From: Kangiellaceae bacterium
GTDB taxonomy: Bacteria > Pseudomonadota > Gammaproteobacteria > Enterobacterales > Kangiellaceae
Assembly: GCA_026196875.1 (NCBI GenBank)
Contig: JAPHTP010000106.1
Coordinates: 27,479 to 91,478, forward strand
Reading direction: 5' to 3'
DNA length: 64,000 bases
The position numbers were made by a program, and so were the translations under genes. Below are positions 1 through 9,102 of the stretch, piece after piece; positions within the stretch are counted from its first letter, which is position 1, and each line of letters begins with the position of its first letter. Below the pieces are notes generated by a model. The model ran no database searches. It saw only the letters and a program-made list of their open reading frames with translations, and was not told the DNA's origin.

Positions 1-172
1 TTTTCACGACCAGCCGTTCGCCATGGCCTAAATTTATTTTACTGAACTGTTGTCGACTTAACTCGACAGCTTGTTTGGTTAGCTTTTGCTCGGAATCGCT
101 TAAGCTAATTTCACCATTCCAATTTTCGGCGACTACTTTTTCAAATAGCTCTGCCAAAGAGAAAACAGGCAT
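1..172 (-). CDS. N-terminal part of an unidentified protein (cut by window edge)
   Basis: The reverse strand has an open frame from an ATG at 172-170 to the window edge, giving 57 codons that begin MPVFSLAELFEKVV. A good ribosome-binding site (GGGGAAAG) lies just upstream, which supports the start. The visible residues are hydrophilic and probably helical, with no signal peptide or membrane segment. I do not recognise the family. The gene points away from rpsT, and the 1.15 kb between them is AT-rich. No function is proposed. Confidence 0.6.
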   Translation of the reverse strand, partial: MPVFSLAELFEKVVAENWNGEISLSDSEQKLTKQAVELSRQQFSKINLGHGERLVVK

Positions 173-1280
173 AACTTTCCCCAAGTTGATTGAAGCAATA
201 ATAAGTAATTAGACATCTTCTAAAAATTTTATATTTTTATAGAGGGCTTCTGTTTAGTTATGATGGAAATTTAAAGAAAACTCCCTTACCCTCCATCTTT
301 ATTTTTTATGGAACTACAACCGAAAGCTATAGGCTTTACAAACTAACAATTACTAATCTTCTAAAAGCGTAGACATTCACGATGCCTGCACTAAACACTT
401 AGTACTAGCGCCATCTAAAAATCTGAATCAATACACTTCTGGCTGCTTGTCCATTTCTCTTTTTTTGAGTGATTTTTCGTTATTTATTTTTAAACTCTAT
501 ACGTTACTTTTAATTCTATTTATTTGAACAAGAGGTTCTTTTTATTGAATAATTAAAAATAATATTCCTTAATTTTTTTTCGAAGCAAACGTAAATATTT
601 CGCAATAATTTTAAACGCGACGCCCTTTTTTTAGTTTTATTTACCAACTGAGATTATTTATTTCAAACCAAGATGTTCTAACAGGGTTAGGAAAATTTAG
701 TTTTAATAAAGTTTTTTTTGCAATAACACTTTTTAATAAAATTAAAAATTGTAATTGCAACAATTTGATATCAAAAGAGCTTCCCGAAAAGCTTTTATCT
801 ATAAATTTGAAATGGATTATTTATCGTTTTTTTGTGCAGATAAGTATCCGGTTTCTAGCAAGAAGCACTAACATAAGTTTTTTATAAATCCTCATTTACT
901 AGATTCTTCTGTTTAACTTATGCGTCTTTGAAATTTGTCTTTCCGGATAAATGAAGTTTGCAACGTAAGAAAAAGAGACTATGCCAATGTCACTTTTTAA
1001 TAGGGAGGTATGTTCACTTTGCTTTGCCTTTGTTTTACTTTTGCTTTATTGCTCCGACCGAATCTATAGATTTATGGAATTGGAAGTTTTCGGCCCACTT
1101 GCTTAAGCTAATTAATTATCGCTTCTATTTACCCAGAGAAAACACCAAGTTGTCAGCGAACTCGATTAAATAGTAATATTTAGCTCTGTTCTCGTGCCCC
1201 TCAAAAAAGAGGTACTTATCTATATTATTGGTAAATAGGCCATCGCCCCCCAATAAGGCCGAATTTCCGTCTATTTAGCC
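173..1280. other. AT-rich intergenic region without a convincing gene
   Basis: This stretch separates the leftward partial gene from rpsT. It is rich in A/T runs, and the reading frames in it are short and lack good ribosome-binding sites. The longest (958-1173, from a TTG) has an atypical composition (many Tyr, Phe, Cys and Lys residues) and looks like chance. Apart from the rpsT promoter at its right edge I see no clear RNA gene or repeat. Confidence 0.5.
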
Positions 1281-1309
1281 TTGATATTACAAGGAAAAAC
1301 CTGTATATT
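1281..1309 (+). promoter_or_regulatory. Sigma-70 type promoter of rpsT
   Basis: A -35 element TTGATA (1281-1286) and a -10 element TATATT (1304-1309) are separated by exactly 17 bases. Transcription would begin near 1316, giving a leader of about 35 bases before the TTG start codon at 1351. Confidence 0.7.
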
Positions 1310-1350
1310 GCCGCACCTTAAATCTAATGCCTATTTTCAGGAGCAAAGCC

Positions 1351-1614
1351 TTGGCTAATATTAAATCCGCAAAAAAGCGTGCACGTCAGGCTGAAGGTCG
1401 TCGCCAGCATAACGCTAGCCGTCGTTCTATGATGCGCACATATATGAAGAAAGTTGTTGCTGCGATTGCATCTGGCGACAAATCTGCAGCTGAAGCTGCA
1501 TACACTAAAGCAGTGTCTGTTTTAGACGTTGCTGCAGGTAAAGGCCTAATTCACGCAAACAAAGCTGCTCGTCATAAGAGCCGTTTCAATGCGCAAATCA
1601 AGGCAATGGCATAA
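1351..1614 (+). CDS. rpsT: 30S ribosomal protein S20
   Basis: This 87-residue protein binds 16S rRNA early in small-subunit assembly. It is full length compared with E. coli S20 and shows the hallmark [13 protein letters not shown] start, the [10 protein letters not shown] segment and the [13 protein letters not shown] segment. I place the start at the TTG at 1351, not the upstream in-frame ATG at 1327. TTG gives the correct N-terminus and has AGGAG at 1339-1343 with a 7-base spacing. The E. coli gene also starts at UUG, where the weak codon is part of feedback control by S20. The gene is transcribed alone from its own promoter and ends at a strong terminator shared with obgE. Confidence 0.96.
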   Translation: MANIKSAKKRARQAEGRRQHNASRRSMMRTYMKKVVAAIASGDKSAAEAAYTKAVSVLDVAAGKGLIHANKAARHKSRFNAQIKAMA

Positions 1615-1642
1615 TCGATAGATTATTGGCCTACCAGATACG

Positions 1643-1669
1643 AAAAAACCCGCTTTTAGCGGGTTTTTT
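1643..1669. terminator. Bidirectional terminator between rpsT and obgE
   Basis: The palindrome AAAAAACCCGC-TTTTA-GCGGGTTTTTT forms an 11-bp stem with A and T tracts on the two sides, so it can terminate the converging rpsT and obgE transcripts. Confidence 0.9.
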
Positions 1670-1694
1670 ATTGTTTTAATTTTATTCTTTCTTC

Positions 1695-2921
<1,227 letters not shown>

Positions 2922-2953
2922 TTATCGCAGAAAATCGGATAAAACTCTTAATA

Positions 2954-2986
2954 TAAAAAAAGCCCCGATATTCGGAGCTTTTTTAT
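2954..2986 (-). terminator. Terminator/attenuator after rpmA
   Basis: Read on the reverse strand, AGCTCCGA-ATA-TCGGGGCT is an 8-bp stem with one G-T pair, followed by a run of seven Ts. It lies between rpmA and obgE and would reduce obgE expression relative to the ribosomal genes. Confidence 0.8.
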
Positions 2987-3028
2987 TCTTTTAAGCTAAC
3001 TACTTAAGTAGCTAGCTGAAGATCGCAA

Positions 3029-3286
3029 TTAGCTAGCAACGATGCTAACAGTGCGACGGTTACGTAAACCTTTAACTTCAAATTTAACTTCGCCATCAGC
3101 TTTAGCGAATAAAGTGTGGTCACGGCCAACACCTACATTATTACCTGCGTGGAAATGAGTGCCACGTTGGCGCACTAGGATGCTACCTGCTGAAACTTGC
3201 TCACCGCCAAAGCGCTTAACACCAAGGCGTTTACTTTCGGAATCGCGACCGTTACGGGTACTACCACCAGCTTTCTTATGTGCCAT
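3029..3286 (-). CDS. rpmA: 50S ribosomal protein L27
   Basis: This is the 85-residue L27 protein, whose N-terminal tail reaches the peptidyl transferase centre. The start [16 protein letters not shown] and the [27 protein letters not shown] core are typical and full length. The family tail starts directly at the initiator methionine, without the cleavable extension of Firmicutes. The gene follows rplU by 30 bases in the same transcript, the universal rplU-rpmA arrangement. Confidence 0.97.
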   Translation of the reverse strand: MAHKKAGGSTRNGRDSESKRLGVKRFGGEQVSAGSILVRQRGTHFHAGNNVGVGRDHTLFAKADGEVKFEVKGLRNRRTVSIVAS

Positions 3287-3316
3287 TTTATCTCTCCAAA
3301 ATCTCTATAAGTTCAA

Positions 3317-3628
3317 TTACTTGCTGATGCCAGTAATCTTAACTTCAGTAAACCACTGACGATGGCCCATCTGTTTGCGATGGTGCTTACGACGTTTAAA
3401 TTTAACGATCTTGATTTTCTTACCACGACCGTGCTCTACAATCTCACCAGAGACTTTAGCACCTTCTAAGTATGGTGCACCAAGTGCTAAATCAGCACCT
3501 TCACCAACTAATAAAATCTTATCGAAATCGATTGCTGCGCCTTTTTCGGCGTCAATTTTCTCAAGGCGAACAACTTGGCCTTCAGAAACTCGGTGTTGTT
3601 TACCACCACTTTGAATCACTGCGTACAT
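3317..3628 (-). CDS. rplU: 50S ribosomal protein L21
   Basis: L21 is a 103-residue 23S rRNA-binding protein and the sequence matches the family over its whole length ([14 protein letters not shown] start; [16 protein letters not shown] near the C-terminus). The start is the ATG at 3628, preceded by GGAGAGA at good spacing; an alternative five codons upstream would add residues not found in the family. It is the first gene of the rplU-rpmA unit and has a 150-base leader with two hairpins behind a good promoter. Confidence 0.97.
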   Translation of the reverse strand: MYAVIQSGGKQHRVSEGQVVRLEKIDAEKGAAIDFDKILLVGEGADLALGAPYLEGAKVSGEIVEHGRGKKIKIVKFKRRKHHRKQMGHRQWFTEVKITGISK

Positions 3629-3674
3629 AGTGAATCTCTCCATTACATAATTGTAGCTTCTTGATTTTCATAAG

Positions 3675-3765
3675 AAAACTAAGAAGTCTACTGGCTTAGT
3701 TTTAAGTTTTTGTCAGGACCCTAGGCAGCTAGTACCGCTTTAAATCTAGCTTTCAAAACCTTGGG
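3675..3765 (-). promoter_or_regulatory. Structured 5' leader of rplU
   Basis: In the reverse-strand leader an outer pairing CCCAAGG/CCTAGGG (3759-3765 with 3719-3725, one mismatch) encloses AGCTAG/CTAGCT (3746-3751 with 3727-3732). Nearer the start codon a second hairpin has perfect 9-bp arms AAAACTAAG/CTTAGTTTT (3695-3703 and 3675-3683) around an 11-base loop. These fit a ribosomal-protein leader that controls translation or readthrough, but the ligand is unknown. Confidence 0.5.
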
Positions 3766-3784
3766 ATTCCTTTTGAGGGCGCGA

Positions 3785-3813
3785 ATTTTAAGGCATTAGG
3801 CCGTTTGTAGCAA
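3785..3813 (-). promoter_or_regulatory. Promoter of rplU-rpmA
   Basis: On the reverse strand TTGCTA (3813-3808) and TAAAAT (3790-3785) are 17 bases apart. Transcription would start near 3778, so the message has a leader of about 150 bases before the rplU ATG. Confidence 0.65.
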
Positions 3814-4050
3814 GCCTAAATATAGGAAATTTGTCGAATTTTTGCCTATTTATGACTGGATAATTAATAGATGCCAGCAATAATGAGTTTTTCCTTGACC
3901 CAATGGCGCCAACACCATAGCATTCGTGCCATAAATAGGCTATTCCAACACGCAACTAGTTATCATCCTCGCTTTAAATTACTACTTTTCATGTAGAAAT
4001 TGGAGGTTGTACGTATAACTTATTAATAATATTGAAAAAATACGAAATAA

Positions 4051-5019
4051 ATGGCTGATATAAAATCAATTACCCAATTAGTCGAGTCCGACTTCAACGC
4101 CACCAACCAAGTCATTCTTGAACAATTACAGTCTGATGTTACTCTAGTCAATCAACTAGGTCACTATATAGTAGCTGCTGGCGGTAAAAGACTTCGTCCA
4201 CTTTTAGTTCTTATTACAGCTAACGCACTTGGCTACAGAGGTAACCAACATCATGTAGCTGCAGCAATTATTGAATTCATTCACACCGCGACCTTATTAC
4301 ATGACGATGTAGTTGATGAAAGCGACCGCCGCAGAGGCAGAGACACAGCTAATGCACTGTTCGGTAACGCGGCTAGTGTATTAGTTGGAGACTTTCTTTA
4401 TTCTCGCTCATTCCAAATGATGGTTCAGCTTGACCAGATGGAAGTCATGCAGATTTTGGCTAACACAACCAACCAGATAGCCGAAGGTGAAGTTCTGCAA
4501 CTTATGAACTGTAATGACCCTGACGCTACCGAAGAAAGCTATTACAAAGTTATCAAGAACAAAACCGCCATACTGTTTGCAGCAGCCTGTAAGCTAGGTG
4601 CGATAATTACCGGTAAGCCCGAATTGGCAGAAAGCCTGCACAATTATGGTTTACATCTTGGTCTTGCATTCCAGCTGATGGATGACGCACTTGATTATGT
4701 TGCGGATAGTGAAGAACTTGGCAAGAACGTCGGCGACGACCTCGCGGAAGGAAAACCGACCCTACCACTAATCTATGCCAAACAGAATACAACTGAAGAG
4801 AATCAAACTCTTATAAAAAAGTGTATCGAAGAAGGCGGTTTAGAACATCTTGAGGAAATACAGGCTGTTATTAAAGAAACCAAAGCTATCGATTACACCT
4901 TAGATAAAGCAAAAAAAGAAGTCGCAATTGCCAAAGCTAATCTAGCAGGTATGCCGGATAATGAATTTACTGAGGCTTTATCTGTACTGGCTGATTTATC
5001 GGTTGATCGAACCTACTAA
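4051..5019 (+). CDS. ispB: Octaprenyl diphosphate synthase
   Basis: This trans-polyprenyl diphosphate synthase of 322 residues extends farnesyl diphosphate with isopentenyl diphosphate to make the side chain of ubiquinone. The first aspartate-rich motif is DDVVD at 85-89 and the second is DDALD at 211-215, both in good context (LLHDDVVDES and QLMDDALDY). KRLRP near residue 46 matches the diphosphate-binding segment. It is divergent from rplU, the classic gammaproteobacterial ispB/rplU arrangement, which supports ispB over ispA or other prenyltransferases. Confidence 0.93.
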   Translation: MADIKSITQLVESDFNATNQVILEQLQSDVTLVNQLGHYIVAAGGKRLRPLLVLITANALGYRGNQHHVAAAIIEFIHTATLLHDDVVDESDRRRGRDTANALFGNAASVLVGDFLYSRSFQMMVQLDQMEVMQILANTTNQIAEGEVLQLMNCNDPDATEESYYKVIKNKTAILFAAACKLGAIITGKPELAESLHNYGLHLGLAFQLMDDALDYVADSEELGKNVGDDLAEGKPTLPLIYAKQNTTEENQTLIKKCIEEGGLEHLEEIQAVIKETKAIDYTLDKAKKEVAIAKANLAGMPDNEFTEALSVLADLSVDRTY

Positions 5020-5056
5020 ATATCGAATTTACTAAGTAAAAGGATGTAAGTTAACA

Positions 5057-5491
5057 ATGACCGCAAAAGTCGAAACTCACATCCCCATTCAAGATCTTAC
5101 TAAGAATATTTCCCTTGAGGATAAGTGTAATCATTGCAATGGCAGTAAATGTTGCCAATATACAACGATTCAAATAGACACTCCTCGCTCAATTCGAGAA
5201 TTCGACAACCTACTTTGGCAGGTGTCACACATAAACACTCACATATTTAAAGACAGTGATGGCTGGTACCTTTTGCTTTACGAAAAATGTCAACATTTGC
5301 AGCCGAGTGGCCAATGCGGCATTTATGAAAAGCGACCTTTCGTTTGCCGCGAGCATGATAACAAAGAGTGTGAATTTGACTATGAATTCAACGAAGGGAC
5401 AGAGTTATACTTTGTAGACTACGAATCGTTTGATAACTTTTGCAGACAGAAATTTAAAAGTTGGGACAAGCGATTTAGCACAAGCAAGTAA
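5057..5491 (+). CDS. YkgJ-type cysteine-cluster protein
   Basis: This 144-residue soluble protein has the pattern CNHCNGSKCC near residues 27-36 and further cysteines in CQHLQPSGQCGIYEKRPFVC. That layout is the signature of the YkgJ/UPF0153 family, thought to bind zinc or iron in a CxxC-type cluster. The family's biochemical role is not established. It starts 37 bases after ispB and may be cotranscribed. The family placement is fairly sure; the function is not. Confidence 0.8.
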   Translation: MTAKVETHIPIQDLTKNISLEDKCNHCNGSKCCQYTTIQIDTPRSIREFDNLLWQVSHINTHIFKDSDGWYLLLYEKCQHLQPSGQCGIYEKRPFVCREHDNKECEFDYEFNEGTELYFVDYESFDNFCRQKFKSWDKRFSTSK

Positions 5492-5546
5492 ACGAAACTT
5501 AGTAGAAAACGTTTAAACAGTTGATCCAATTATAAAAGGAATGACT

Positions 5547-6848
5547 ATGTCTAGAGTTTTACCCACAATTTTGCTCGTACTTTTTACTTGGGGATGTGGA
5601 GATAGTGAACAACCGGGTGTCGCTCAAGGCGCGATAGTCCCTCCAACGTTATGTACGGCTGACACCGAAAAACAATTTGTGTTTGCTGTTATGAACGACA
5701 CATACCTTTACTACAATCAAGTCCCCTCTGTAAATCTAGATGAATATGAGACAGCCGAATCATTGCTCGAAGATTTACGAGTTTCACCCGATCGATTCAG
5801 CTATATTACTTCTGCCGAAGCAAATGAGAATTTCTTTGAAGAAGGCACATATATCGGTTTTGGCTTCAATTCTTCGCCACTCCCCTCGGAACAAGCTTAC
5901 GTAATCAACTTTGTTTATGATAATTCGGCCGTGGGCCAAGCGGGAATAATTCGCTCAGACCGAATTCTGGCAGTAGACGGAGTAAGTTCCCAGGAACTTA
6001 TCGATACTATTGGGCTAAGTGAGCAACTCGCAAGTATAAATGAAGGAGAGTCAGCAACTTTTACGATTCAATCAATTGGTGCGGAACCAAGAGATGTGAT
6101 TCTAACTAAAGGTCTGGTTACGATGAATACCGTTCTAAAAGCTGAAGTTGTAGAAAACCAAGGTAGAAGCATAGGCTATGTCGCGGTTAGTAACTTTATA
6201 GAAAACACATCCCCAGACTTTACGGAAGTGGCAACCACATTTAATAACGCTTCAATTGACGAACTTGTACTGGATCTTCGCTATAACGGCGGTGGTCGTG
6301 TTTCCGCCGCATTAACTGTAGCTTCCCTCATTGGGGGAGCATCTACTAACGGCAACAATTTTGCGAAATATATCCACAATGACAAATATATAGCTGATAA
6401 CAGAAGTATTTTGTTTAGCGAGTTAAGCGATGCTATGAATTTATCCAGGGTTTATGTCCTAACCACTGATTCCACCTGCTCTGCTAGTGAATTAGTAATG
6501 AATAGCCTGTCTCCTTTTGCCGATGTGATCAGAATTGGCGGTACTACTTGCGGCAAACCTATTGGATTCTACGGCAAGACATTTTGCGAAAAACTCATCC
6601 AGCCTATCGAGCTTGAGATCCGAAATCACTTTGATGAAGGTGGATACTTTGACGGTTTAACACCAACTTGCGAACAAGAAGATATAGTGAGTACCGATTT
6701 TGCTAATGTGCAAGACGCTATGTTTGCCCATGCGATTTACCATATGGACAATGCGGCTTGCGATCCTTCTACTTCAACTGCTAGTGAGAAAAAATCTAGG
6801 TTTATCAAAACATTAGCTCCAACAGATCCTTTAAAAACCAATCACTGA
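5547..6848 (+). CDS. S41-family serine protease, probable lipoprotein
   Basis: The 433-residue protein starts with a hydrophobic signal ending in FTWGC, so it may be lipid-anchored, although Trp at -2 makes a poor lipobox. A PDZ-like segment (about 90-180) precedes an S41 (C-terminal processing peptidase/tricorn-like) core. The catalytic pair is probably Ser312 in TCSASELV and Lys337 in CGKPIGF; the 25-residue spacing matches the Ser/Lys pair of Tsp. I prefer the ATG at 5547 because AAAGGA ends at 5540 and is too close to the ATG at 5541. Expected role: periplasmic or membrane-associated proteolysis; substrate unknown. A terminator hairpin follows. Confidence 0.8.
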   Translation: MSRVLPTILLVLFTWGCGDSEQPGVAQGAIVPPTLCTADTEKQFVFAVMNDTYLYYNQVPSVNLDEYETAESLLEDLRVSPDRFSYITSAEANENFFEEGTYIGFGFNSSPLPSEQAYVINFVYDNSAVGQAGIIRSDRILAVDGVSSQELIDTIGLSEQLASINEGESATFTIQSIGAEPRDVILTKGLVTMNTVLKAEVVENQGRSIGYVAVSNFIENTSPDFTEVATTFNNASIDELVLDLRYNGGGRVSAALTVASLIGGASTNGNNFAKYIHNDKYIADNRSILFSELSDAMNLSRVYVLTTDSTCSASELVMNSLSPFADVIRIGGTTCGKPIGFYGKTFCEKLIQPIELEIRNHFDEGGYFDGLTPTCEQEDIVSTDFANVQDAMFAHAIYHMDNAACDPSTSTASEKKSRFIKTLAPTDPLKTNH

Positions 6849-6864
6849 TTTGGTCTTTAATAAT

Positions 6865-6903
6865 AAGCCCGTATTTCGTCATATTTATGTAGTTTACGGG
6901 CTT
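6865..6903 (+). terminator. Terminator after the S41 protease gene
   Basis: AAGCCCGTA (6865-6873) pairs with TACGGGCTT (6895-6903) and is followed by a T-rich run, with a loop of about 21 bases. Confidence 0.75.
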
Positions 6904-6971
6904 TTTATTTGCTAAAATGCCGCCCACTTTTTACCCAGTAAAGTACATTCTCTGAACAGAGAAAAAACCCC

Positions 6972-8528
6972 ATGGAGTTAACGGTGGAGAAAATGGCGAC
7001 ACAACACCTAAATTTAACAAGCGATCAGCTTATTGATATGGCAATCGAGCGCAAAGAAGGCGTTCTTGCTGCAAACGGCGCTTTAAGCGTTGAAACCGGA
7101 ATTAGAACAGGACGTTCTCCTAAAGATCGTTTTATTGTCAAAGAAGCTTCAACCGAAGCTGATATCGATTGGGGTAATGTAAACCGCCCTTTCGATGAAA
7201 ATAAGTTCAATGCTCTATGGGACAGAGTTGAAACTTATTTAAATGAAAAAGACGCTTTTTTCACTTCTGAGCTTCATGTTGGTTCAGATCCTGAACACTA
7301 TCTCCCTGCTAACGTGCGCACTGAAACAGCGTGGCAAAACCTTTTTGGTCGCAACTTATTTGTTCGCCCGGAAGCTTACAACCCAGGTGAAAAAGGCGAA
7401 TGGCAAATTCTTAACTGTGCAGGGTTCAAATGTGATCCTGAAAGAGACGGCACCAATAGTGACGGTGTTGTAATTATTAATTTCGGTCAACGCAAAGTTC
7501 TTCTTGCCGGTATGCGCTACGCAGGCGAAATGAAGAAAGCCATGTTCTCTGTACAAAACTTTCTACTTCCTTCAAAAGATGTTTTACCAATGCATTGCGC
7601 TGCAAACAAAGACAAGAAAGGCGATGTAACTTTGTTCTTCGGCCTTTCTGGTACAGGTAAAACGACTCTTTCAGCCGACCCATCATGTGAGTTAATCGGT
7701 GATGACGAGCACGGTTGGGGCGTAGGTACTGTATTTAACATTGAAGGCGGTTGCTACGCAAAAACTATCGACCTTTCAAAGGAAAATGAACCGGTCATTT
7801 GGGATGCGATTAAACGCGGAACAATTATTGAGAATGTAGTATTGGATGGCGAAGGCAAGCCTGACTATAGTGATGTATCTTTAAGCCAAAATGGCCGTGC
7901 AGGTTATCCTCGTGAGCACATTGAACTTCGTGTTGACGAAAACCGTGCTGGTGAGCCAAGTGCAGTAGTTTTCTTAACTTGTGACTTAACTGGTGTACTA
8001 CCTCCAGTATCCATCCTTTCGAAAGAAGCTGCAGCATATCACTTCTTAAGTGGTTACACTGCAAAAGTTGGTTCAACTGAAATTGGTTCCACTGCGGCTA
8101 TCGAGTCTACTTTCTCTACTTGTTTCGGTGCTCCTTTCTTCCCACGCCCGGCAGGCGTTTACGCTGAACTGTTAATGAAGCGTATCGAAGAAAATAATGC
8201 AAAAGTTTACTTAGTTAATACTGGCTGGACTGGTGGTTCGTACGCCAACGGTGGTAAACGATTCAGCATTCCGACAACTCGTGCAGTGATCTCCGCTATC
8301 CAGTCTGGTGCATTGGCAGACGCTGCAACTATTCGTATCGATGAGCTAAACCTTGATGTTCCTGTTGCAGTAGAAGGTGTCGAAGAAAAATTACTTCAAC
8401 CTAAAAAAACCTGGGACAATCACGCTGCATATGATGATGAAGCAAAAGCACTAGCAAAATTATTCCAGGATAACTTCGCTAAGTTTGATGTTTCTGAAGC
8501 GGTTAAAGCTGCTGGTCCTCAAGCTTAG
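6972..8528 (+). CDS. pckA: Phosphoenolpyruvate carboxykinase (ATP)
   Basis: PckA converts oxaloacetate and ATP to phosphoenolpyruvate and CO2, the gate from the TCA cycle into gluconeogenesis. The 518-residue frame shows [13 protein letters not shown], the kinase P-loop [13 protein letters not shown] at about 224-236, and GDDEHGWG. The start is ambiguous. The ATG at 6972 lacks a clear ribosome-binding site; the ATG at 6993, seven codons later, has GGTGGAG only three bases away. Either fits the family. The gene suits a cell living on acetate, propionate and amino acids, in line with the acetate locus downstream. A strong shared terminator follows. Confidence 0.95.
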   Translation: MELTVEKMATQHLNLTSDQLIDMAIERKEGVLAANGALSVETGIRTGRSPKDRFIVKEASTEADIDWGNVNRPFDENKFNALWDRVETYLNEKDAFFTSELHVGSDPEHYLPANVRTETAWQNLFGRNLFVRPEAYNPGEKGEWQILNCAGFKCDPERDGTNSDGVVIINFGQRKVLLAGMRYAGEMKKAMFSVQNFLLPSKDVLPMHCAANKDKKGDVTLFFGLSGTGKTTLSADPSCELIGDDEHGWGVGTVFNIEGGCYAKTIDLSKENEPVIWDAIKRGTIIENVVLDGEGKPDYSDVSLSQNGRAGYPREHIELRVDENRAGEPSAVVFLTCDLTGVLPPVSILSKEAAAYHFLSGYTAKVGSTEIGSTAAIESTFSTCFGAPFFPRPAGVYAELLMKRIEENNAKVYLVNTGWTGGSYANGGKRFSIPTTRAVISAIQSGALADAATIRIDELNLDVPVAVEGVEEKLLQPKKTWDNHAAYDDEAKALAKLFQDNFAKFDVSEAVKAAGPQA

Positions 8529-8542
8529 TAAGTTAATAGCAA

Positions 8543-8571
8543 TAAAAAAGGGAGCAATTGCTCCCTTTTTT
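8543..8571. terminator. Bidirectional terminator between pckA and ppiC
   Basis: A near-perfect palindrome built from AAAAAGGGAGC and GCTCCCTTTTT around AATT serves both converging genes. Confidence 0.9.
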
Positions 8572-8601
8572 ATTTTTCAGAACTTAAATAGTTCAATAGA
8601 T

Positions 8602-8880
8602 CTATCGACGGCTAGTAACTTCAACTAAGTGATAGCCAAATTGGGTTTTAACTGGCCCGTGAACCACGCCAACTTCATCATTAAAACAAACTTGGTCGAA
8701 CTCTTTAACCATCATTCCTGGCCCAAACTCACCTAGTTCGCCACCACTTTTACCTGAAGGACAGGTTGAGTGTTGCTTTGCTATTTCCGCGAAGTCAGCA
8801 CCATCAGCGATTTCTTGCTTTAATTCATTACACTTTTCTTCACTAGACACCAATATATGTCTTGCAGATGCAGTAGCCAT
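8602..8880 (-). CDS. ppiC: Parvulin-type peptidyl-prolyl isomerase
   Basis: This 92-residue single-domain parvulin catalyses cis/trans isomerisation of prolyl bonds in the cytoplasm. It is essentially the length of E. coli PpiC (93). Family residues are evident in ASARHILV, the FAEIAKQHSTCPSGKSGGELGEFGPGMM block, and the C-terminal TQFGYHLVEV. There is no signal peptide. It converges on pckA and has its own start after a 220-base upstream gap. Confidence 0.95.
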   Translation of the reverse strand: MATASARHILVSSEEKCNELKQEIADGADFAEIAKQHSTCPSGKSGGELGEFGPGMMVKEFDQVCFNDEVGVVHGPVKTQFGYHLVEVTSRR

Positions 8881-9102
8881 TATAAACTCCTATTCATTAG
8901 ACCGGCTTAATTTGGGTGCAAGTATAGACAGCGAATTACGATTATTAAAGTAAAAGATTGCAAAATATCAATCTTCGCCAGAGTTAATAGCATAGTCTAG
9001 TCATGGCTTATTTAGACCAGTTAGTAAGATAAAACTCATTTGCTATCAAGCATGTACTATATTTGTACTAAGTTACTAAACCTGCATCCCTTATAACGAT
9101 TA

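Noticed and set aside
958..1173. 71-codon frame on the plus strand before rpsT
   Set aside because: Starts at TTG with no ribosome-binding site, low-complexity aromatic/basic composition, no recognisable family.
7025..8076. Several reverse-strand and out-of-frame open frames inside pckA
   Set aside because: They are shadows of the pckA coding frame with no start signals or family features.
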